Shown piece by piece: positions 59,772 to 64,000 of a stretch of 64,000 nt of DNA. The stretch's first letter is position 1. Each line of letters opens with the position of its first letter. Under the pieces are notes generated by a model. It did no database searches. It saw only the letters and a list, made by a program, of their open reading frames with translations, and was not told where the DNA came from. The translations under genes and the position numbers were made by a program. The stretch is from Stenotrophomonas maltophilia. GTDB taxonomy: Bacteria; Pseudomonadota; Gammaproteobacteria; Xanthomonadales; Xanthomonadaceae. The DNA lies in NCBI RefSeq assembly GCF_004920835.1, contig NZ_QFHO01000008.1, positions 95,802 to 159,801 of the forward strand, read 5' to 3'.

Positions 59772-61967
59772 TCAGAACTTCCAGCGCAGGCTGGCCGACA
59801 CGAAGCGTGGTTCGCCGTAGTTGTTGTAGTCCAGGTTGGCCCAGTAGGTCTTGTCCAGCGCATTGCGCACGCTCAGCGTCGCGGTCCAGTTGTCGCTGAT
59901 GCGATAGTTGGCGTTGAACTGCACCAGCATGTAGGCCGGCTGGTTCACGGTGACCGTGCCGCCCAACGGGTAGGCGATGTTGTAGCCCTGCACCTTGCTC
60001 TGCCACTGCAGGCCACCGCCGATGCTCAGGCGCTCCAGCGCGCCGCGCAGCTGCAGCTGGGTGTTGAGCTGCAGCAGGTCCTTGGGCGGGTTGGCGTACA
60101 GCAGGTCGGTGGCGGCGCGGGTGACCTTGACGTGGGTATAGCCGGCGTTGACCGTCCAGCCCGGCAGGATCTCGCCGTTGACGTCCATCTCCCAGCCGCG
60201 GGCCTTGGTGCCGTTGATGCCGATGTAGGCGGAGGTGCCATCGCTGAGCGAACCGTCCGGCACGCTCATATCACGCACCGCGTAGTTGTCCTGCTTGGCC
60301 TCGAACACGGCGGCATTGGCCGTCAGGCGGCCATCGAGCCACTGCGTCTTGATGCCTGCTTCCAGGTTCGAGCCCTGCACCGGTGCCAGCAGGTTCTCGT
60401 TGCGGTCCTTGAAGTTCTGCGGATTGAAGATCTCGGTGTAGCTGGCGTAGGCCGAGACGTTCGGGGTGATGTCGTAGACCAGGCCTACGTACGGGGTGAC
60501 TTCGTCGCTGACCTTGTACGCACCGCTGGTGGCCGTGTAGGCCCCGGTCGCGTTGTACGAGCGGCTGAGGGTTTCCCAGCGGCTCAGGCGTGCACCGGCA
60601 ATCAGCGACAGCGGATCCGCCAGTCGCAGGCGGGTGGCCAGGTAGACGCCACTCTGCGTGGTCTTGGCCACGCGGCGCGCGCCGGTGCGGCGGTAGGTCA
60701 CCTCGGAGATGTCGCCGTTCCAGCTGTACACGTTGGGAATGTAGTAGCAGCGGTCGCTGCCGCAGCGCGCCCAGTCGGTCGGGAAGTTCAGTGCGAGCGT
60801 GTTGGTGGTGCCTTCAAGATCCGACCACTGCGCACCGAGGGTGACATCGTGGTCGCGGCCGAACAGCGGGAAACTGCCGGTCAGGTAGGCATCGACATTG
60901 CGGCGGGTGTCCTTGGAATCACCGGCAGCGGCACGCAGGTAGATGCCCGAGCCGATCACCGGGTCCGGGTTGCCGGTGCCGTACAGGCGTACGTTCTGCA
61001 CGTTGCCGCGGGTGTAGGCGGTGTTGATCTTCAACAGCCAGTTGTCGCCGAAACGCTGTTCCAGGTTGGCGAAGGCGGTGTTGCTCTCGCGCTTCCAGTA
61101 GCTCCACTTCGGCGACAGATTGGTCGAGCGCGGCAGGTGCGCGAAGTTGCCCTGGCTGTCGAAGAACGGCACGGTGCCCCAGGTCGAACCGGTGGGGTTG
61201 TTGTCCTGGCTCTGGTAGCCGAGGGTGAGGGTGGTGCTGTCGGTGACATCGCCTTCCAGCACCGCCATGCCGGCCATCTTGTTTTCGTCGTAGCGGTCGT
61301 AGTACAGGCCACGATCGGTATAGGCGGCGACCACGCGGCTGCGGAAGCGGCCGTCGGCGGTCAGCGGCGCGGTCACGTCGGCTTCCATGCGGCGATAGTC
61401 CCAGCTGCCGGCGCTGACCGAGAACGAGGCGTCGAACTCCTTGCCCGGGCGCTTGCGCAGCAGGTTGACCGTGGCCGACGGCACACCGGCACCGCTGAGC
61501 AGGCCGTTGGCGCCGCGGATCACTTCGATGCGGTCGTAGAAGGCGGTGTCGTATTCCTGGTTGGTCGAACCGCTGTAGGTGGGAATGCCATCGACCTGGA
61601 AGTCGGTGATGGCGAAGCCACGCGCGTAGTACAGCGGGCGCTGGGTGTCATAGAAGGACACGCTGACGCCGGTGACGTTGCGCATCACATCGTTGATGCT
61701 GAACAGCGATTCGTCCTGCAGGCGCTTCAGGCTGATCGCGGTGGCCGACTGCGGGGTTTCCTGCAGGGTGATCGGCAGGCGGGTGGTGCTGGCCGGCGGC
61801 GCGGATTTTTCGGCGCGCACGCTGACCCGGTCCAGGGTTTTGGCATCGGCAGCACCATCGACGGCGGCCTCGGCGAACGCCGGAGACGCGACCACTGCGA
61901 GCGAGGACAGCAGGGCAGCCGGCAGCAGCGCACGGCGGGGCAGGCGATTACGGAACGTCAGGGACAT
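59772..61967 (-). CDS. TonB-dependent siderophore receptor (FhuE/FpvA type)
   Basis: 731 residues. A Sec signal ending AFA (residues about 12-32) is followed by a TonB-box-like TLDRVSVRAEKS, the plug domain (ETPQSATAISLKRLQDESLF, ARGFAITDFQVDGIPTYSG, IEVIRGANGLLSGAGVPSAT with NLLRKRP) and a 22-strand barrel ending in the outer-membrane signature FVSASLRWKF (terminal Phe). Two cysteines in an outer loop (ARCGSDRCYY) may form a disulfide. It imports a ferric hydroxamate or similar siderophore across the outer membrane. No biosynthesis genes nearby. Confidence 0.93.
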   Translation of the reverse strand: MSLTFRNRLPRRALLPAALLSSLAVVASPAFAEAAVDGAADAKTLDRVSVRAEKSAPPASTTRLPITLQETPQSATAISLKRLQDESLFSINDVMRNVTGVSVSFYDTQRPLYYARGFAITDFQVDGIPTYSGSTNQEYDTAFYDRIEVIRGANGLLSGAGVPSATVNLLRKRPGKEFDASFSVSAGSWDYRRMEADVTAPLTADGRFRSRVVAAYTDRGLYYDRYDENKMAGMAVLEGDVTDSTTLTLGYQSQDNNPTGSTWGTVPFFDSQGNFAHLPRSTNLSPKWSYWKRESNTAFANLEQRFGDNWLLKINTAYTRGNVQNVRLYGTGNPDPVIGSGIYLRAAAGDSKDTRRNVDAYLTGSFPLFGRDHDVTLGAQWSDLEGTTNTLALNFPTDWARCGSDRCYYIPNVYSWNGDISEVTYRRTGARRVAKTTQSGVYLATRLRLADPLSLIAGARLSRWETLSRSYNATGAYTATSGAYKVSDEVTPYVGLVYDITPNVSAYASYTEIFNPQNFKDRNENLLAPVQGSNLEAGIKTQWLDGRLTANAAVFEAKQDNYAVRDMSVPDGSLSDGTSAYIGINGTKARGWEMDVNGEILPGWTVNAGYTHVKVTRAATDLLYANPPKDLLQLNTQLQLRGALERLSIGGGLQWQSKVQGYNIAYPLGGTVTVNQPAYMLVQFNANYRISDNWTATLSVRNALDKTYWANLDYNNYGEPRFVSASLRWKF

Positions 61968-62085
61968 GGCGGGTTCGAAGCTCGGAGACGGGAAGGGGGC
62001 GGCAGCAGTCGTCCAGCACCCGGGGCGGCGGCTTCGGGCACGGCAGGTCCATCTGGGAGAGGCGCGGTCACTGCGCAGTGACGCA

Positions 62086-62110
62086 AATGTAAATAATTCT
62101 TAACAACATT
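62086..62110 (-). promoter_or_regulatory. possible Fur-like operator of the receptor
   Basis: On the minus strand AATGTTGTTAA-GAA-TTATTTACATT is an imperfect inverted repeat (8 of 11 positions) in the only AT-rich patch upstream of an iron-receptor gene. It does not closely match the standard Fur box, so the assignment rests on context. Confidence 0.35.
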
Positions 62111-62162
62111 ACAATTCTCGTCATTGCGCAGAGGCTTCCCGGCATGCAGCAGCGCCCGTTTG

Positions 62163-62202
62163 GGGGTCGGATCCTGTTGCCGCAGGCAACGGGCTCTGAC
62201 CC
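62163..62202. repeat. REP-like nested palindrome
   Basis: An outer GGGTC / GACCC pair encloses GGATCC, an inner GTTGCC-GCA-GGCAAC hairpin and GGGCTCT. Repeats with GGGTCGGATCC ... GGCTCTGACCC ends are, from memory, frequent in Stenotrophomonas intergenic DNA. Confidence 0.55.
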
Positions 62203-62220
62203 GCAGCCCTGCAAACGCGA

Positions 62221-62242
62221 ACGGCCACCCGAGGGTGGCCGT
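62221..62242 (-). terminator. hairpin downstream of mqo
   Basis: Perfect 10-base stem ACGGCCACCC / GGGTGGCCGT with a two-base loop, 30 bases past the mqo stop. No clear T run follows on the minus strand, so it may end transcription only in part. Confidence 0.5.
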
Positions 62243-62271
62243 CCGTGTCTGCAGCAGGGAGTCTGCCGGGC

Positions 62272-63972
62272 TTACAGCGCCTGCAGTTCCTCGTTGGCGT
62301 TGCGCTTTTCCTTGGCCGGTGCCGGCACCGCTGCCGGCGCGACCGCCGGGGCCGGCGCCGCCGCATTGGCGTCCACCGGCACCTCCAGGTACGGCAGGTG
62401 CAGGCTCTGGCTGGTCAGCGTGCGGATCTCATTGACCAGCGCCGCGCTGTCGTTGAGCTTGCGCCCGTACGACGGCACGATCTCGCGCAGGCGGCTTTCC
62501 CAGCCGGCCTTCATCTGGTCCGGGAAGGCCTTGGCCATCAGGTCCAGCATGATCGGCGGCGAGGTCGACGCACCCGGCGAAGCGCCGAGCAGGGCGGCGA
62601 TGGTGTGGTCCTTGTCGGTCACGATCTCGGTACCGAACTGCAGCACCGGGCCCTTCAACGGATCGCGCTTGATGATCTGCACGCGCTGGCCGGCGGTCAC
62701 CAGCTTCCAGTCGCCCGGCTTGGCATTGGGGAAGTACTTGACCAGTTCGGCCTGGCGATCGGCGTCGTTCAAGCGTGCCTGTGCCATCAGGTACTGCACC
62801 AGGTCCAGGTTGTCCTTGCCCACTTCCAGCATCGGGCCGACGTTGTTGTGGTTGACCGAAGAATACAGGTCCCACCACGAGCCGTGCTTGAGGAACTTGG
62901 TGCTGTACAGCGCGAACGGCCCGAACAGGACCACCGGCTTGCCGTCCAGCTTGCGAGCATCCAGGTGCGGCACCGACATCGGCGGCGAACCGGTTTCGGC
63001 CATGCCGTAGGCCTTCACGCCGTGGCGCGAGGTCACGTCCTGGCCCTGGAAGGCGAGGAACTGGCCACCGACCGGGAAGCCGGCGTAGTCCTTCGATTCC
63101 GGAATGCCGGACATCTGCAGCAGCTTCAGCGCGGCGCCACCGGCACCGATGAACACGAAGCGGGCGTGGGTGGTGGACTCGGTGCCGGCCTTGAGGTTCT
63201 TCACCGTCACGTTCCAGCTCTTGTCAGCGTTCTGCCGCAGCGCGCTCACTTCGTGGTTGAGGTGCAGGCTGAAGTTCGGGCTGCGCTGCAGGCCGGTGGT
63301 CAGCTGGCGGGTGATCACACCGAAGTTGACGTCGGTGCCCAGCGGCATCCAGGTCGCGGCAACCTTCTGCTTCGGGTCACGGCCTTCCATCAGCAGCGGT
63401 GCCCACTGCTTGATCTGTGCCGGATCCTCGGAGTACTGCATGCCATAGAACAGCGGGTTCTTCACCAGGGCCTGCTGGCGCTTGTGCAGGTAGGCGATGT
63501 TGTCATCGCCCCAGACGAAGCTCATGTGCGGGGTCGGGTTGATGAAGTCGCTGGGCTGGCTCAACCGGCCTTCCTTCACCTGGTGCGACCAGAACTGGCG
63601 CGAGACCTCGAACGATTCGGCGATGCCGACCGCGCGCTTGGTCTCGATGCTGCCATCGGGCAGTTCCGGGGTGTAGTTCAGTTCGGCGAAGGCCGAGTGG
63701 CCGGTGCCGGCGTTGTTCCAGCCGTCGGAGCTTTCACCGGCGACGCCGTCGAGGCGTTCGTAGATCTGGATGTTCCAGTCCGGCTGCAGTTCCTGCAGGT
63801 AGGTGGCCAGGGTGATGCTCATGATGCCGGCGCCGACCAGTACAACGTCGACGGGCTTGTCGTTGCTGGCGGCGGGCACCGAGCGCTTGGTCAGCGGCCA
63901 GTACAGGAACAGTGCGGCGGCCAGCAACAGCAGCACGAGCAGGGCGAGCAGAACCTTGCCAAATTTCTTCAT
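62272..63972 (-). CDS. mqo: malate:quinone oxidoreductase
   Basis: 566 residues. An N-terminal hydrophobic anchor ([20 protein letters not shown], residues about 8-27) precedes the FAD motif [20 protein letters not shown] (about 43-62). Mqo signatures follow: [23 protein letters not shown]-type [31 protein letters not shown] and [17 protein letters not shown]. It oxidises malate to oxaloacetate and reduces ubiquinone as a membrane-bound TCA-cycle step. Most Mqo lack an N-terminal anchor, so this copy is tied directly to the membrane. The C-terminus is Ala/Pro-rich ([20 protein letters not shown]). Its promoter lies past the window's right edge. Confidence 0.94.
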   Translation of the reverse strand: MKKFGKVLLALLVLLLLAAALFLYWPLTKRSVPAASNDKPVDVVLVGAGIMSITLATYLQELQPDWNIQIYERLDGVAGESSDGWNNAGTGHSAFAELNYTPELPDGSIETKRAVGIAESFEVSRQFWSHQVKEGRLSQPSDFINPTPHMSFVWGDDNIAYLHKRQQALVKNPLFYGMQYSEDPAQIKQWAPLLMEGRDPKQKVAATWMPLGTDVNFGVITRQLTTGLQRSPNFSLHLNHEVSALRQNADKSWNVTVKNLKAGTESTTHARFVFIGAGGAALKLLQMSGIPESKDYAGFPVGGQFLAFQGQDVTSRHGVKAYGMAETGSPPMSVPHLDARKLDGKPVVLFGPFALYSTKFLKHGSWWDLYSSVNHNNVGPMLEVGKDNLDLVQYLMAQARLNDADRQAELVKYFPNAKPGDWKLVTAGQRVQIIKRDPLKGPVLQFGTEIVTDKDHTIAALLGASPGASTSPPIMLDLMAKAFPDQMKAGWESRLREIVPSYGRKLNDSAALVNEIRTLTSQSLHLPYLEVPVDANAAAPAPAVAPAAVPAPAKEKRNANEELQAL

Positions 63973-64000
63973 GGGGGCGGGATCGTTGGCGGAGGGGAGG

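Larger units (their letters stand above)
61968..62271. other. 304-base gap between mqo stop and TonB receptor
   Basis: Holds the receptor's promoter region with an AT-rich inverted repeat (62086-62110), two hairpins (62163-62202 and 62221-62242) and nothing that reads as a gene. Confidence 0.6.

Noticed and set aside
59730..62081. 783-codon plus-strand frame opposite the TonB receptor
   Set aside because: Antisense shadow: the minus strand encodes a full receptor with signal, plug and terminal Phe.
1..64000. tRNA or rRNA genes, or a tRNA-derived attachment site at the island edge
   Set aside because: No cloverleaf-like sequence or tRNA 3' end pattern was recognised by eye; a tRNA-finding program would settle this.

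Overview
The window reads as a chromosomal segment of a Stenotrophomonas-like gammaproteobacterium (Xanthomonadaceae). Support comes from the very GC-rich backbone genes, the GTAG-headed palindromic repeats that look like the SMAG repeats described in S. maltophilia, and backbone content such as a TonB-dependent siderophore receptor, a membrane-anchored Mqo and a malonate decarboxylase cluster. The species assignment is inference.

Bases 1 to about 24,100 are a mobile island with visibly lower GC. It opens with a three-gene recombinase module (a tyrosine recombinase cut by the window edge, a 688-residue tyrosine recombinase and a small coiled-coil protein) resembling gamma-mobile-trio (GMT) or Tn554-type elements. 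The cargo follows: a dual-specificity phosphatase divergent from a HAD-like protein with three 33-bp-period repeats between them; a DUF2384-like orphan; two related IS5-family copies (one intact, one decayed) around a divergent STAND-ATPase/metallo-beta-lactamase pair; an XRE regulator; two HNH nucleases; a broken DUF6988-like gene; a 4-fold beta flower protein; an OLD-nuclease/UvrD-helicase (Gabija-like) operon; a fragment that resembles the start of a reverse transcriptase, cut by an IS3-family element; a pentanucleotide repeat; a membrane protein; and a CBS-HEPN protein. The content is typical of anti-phage islands.

From about 24,160 (a strong terminator hairpin) the backbone begins. 24.3-34.05 kb is a sugar-catabolic regulon: a rightward operon (TIM-barrel isomerase, GMC oxidoreductase, small subunit, DUF1080) and a leftward operon (TIM barrel, MFS, Gfo/Idh, periplasmic TIM barrel, cytochrome c) converge, and each is preceded by the same 14-bp palindrome next to a LacI-type repressor. 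The gene set fits the 3-keto-glycoside route, in which oxidation at C3 is followed by cleavage.

34.2-51.3 kb holds ordinary accessory and housekeeping genes: two diguanylate cyclases, a MarR-GNAT fusion, LysR with a PEP-mutase-type lyase, an AI-2E transporter, a lipoprotein, GNAT, ArsR with DUF2867, DUF2975 with an HTH regulator, TerC, a metallophosphoesterase, an MHS transporter and a nucleoside hydrolase. 51.4-59.7 kb is a complete leftward malonate decarboxylase cluster (mdcACDEGBH) with a MatC-like carrier and a GntR regulator. 59.7-64 kb has a TonB-dependent siderophore receptor and mqo.
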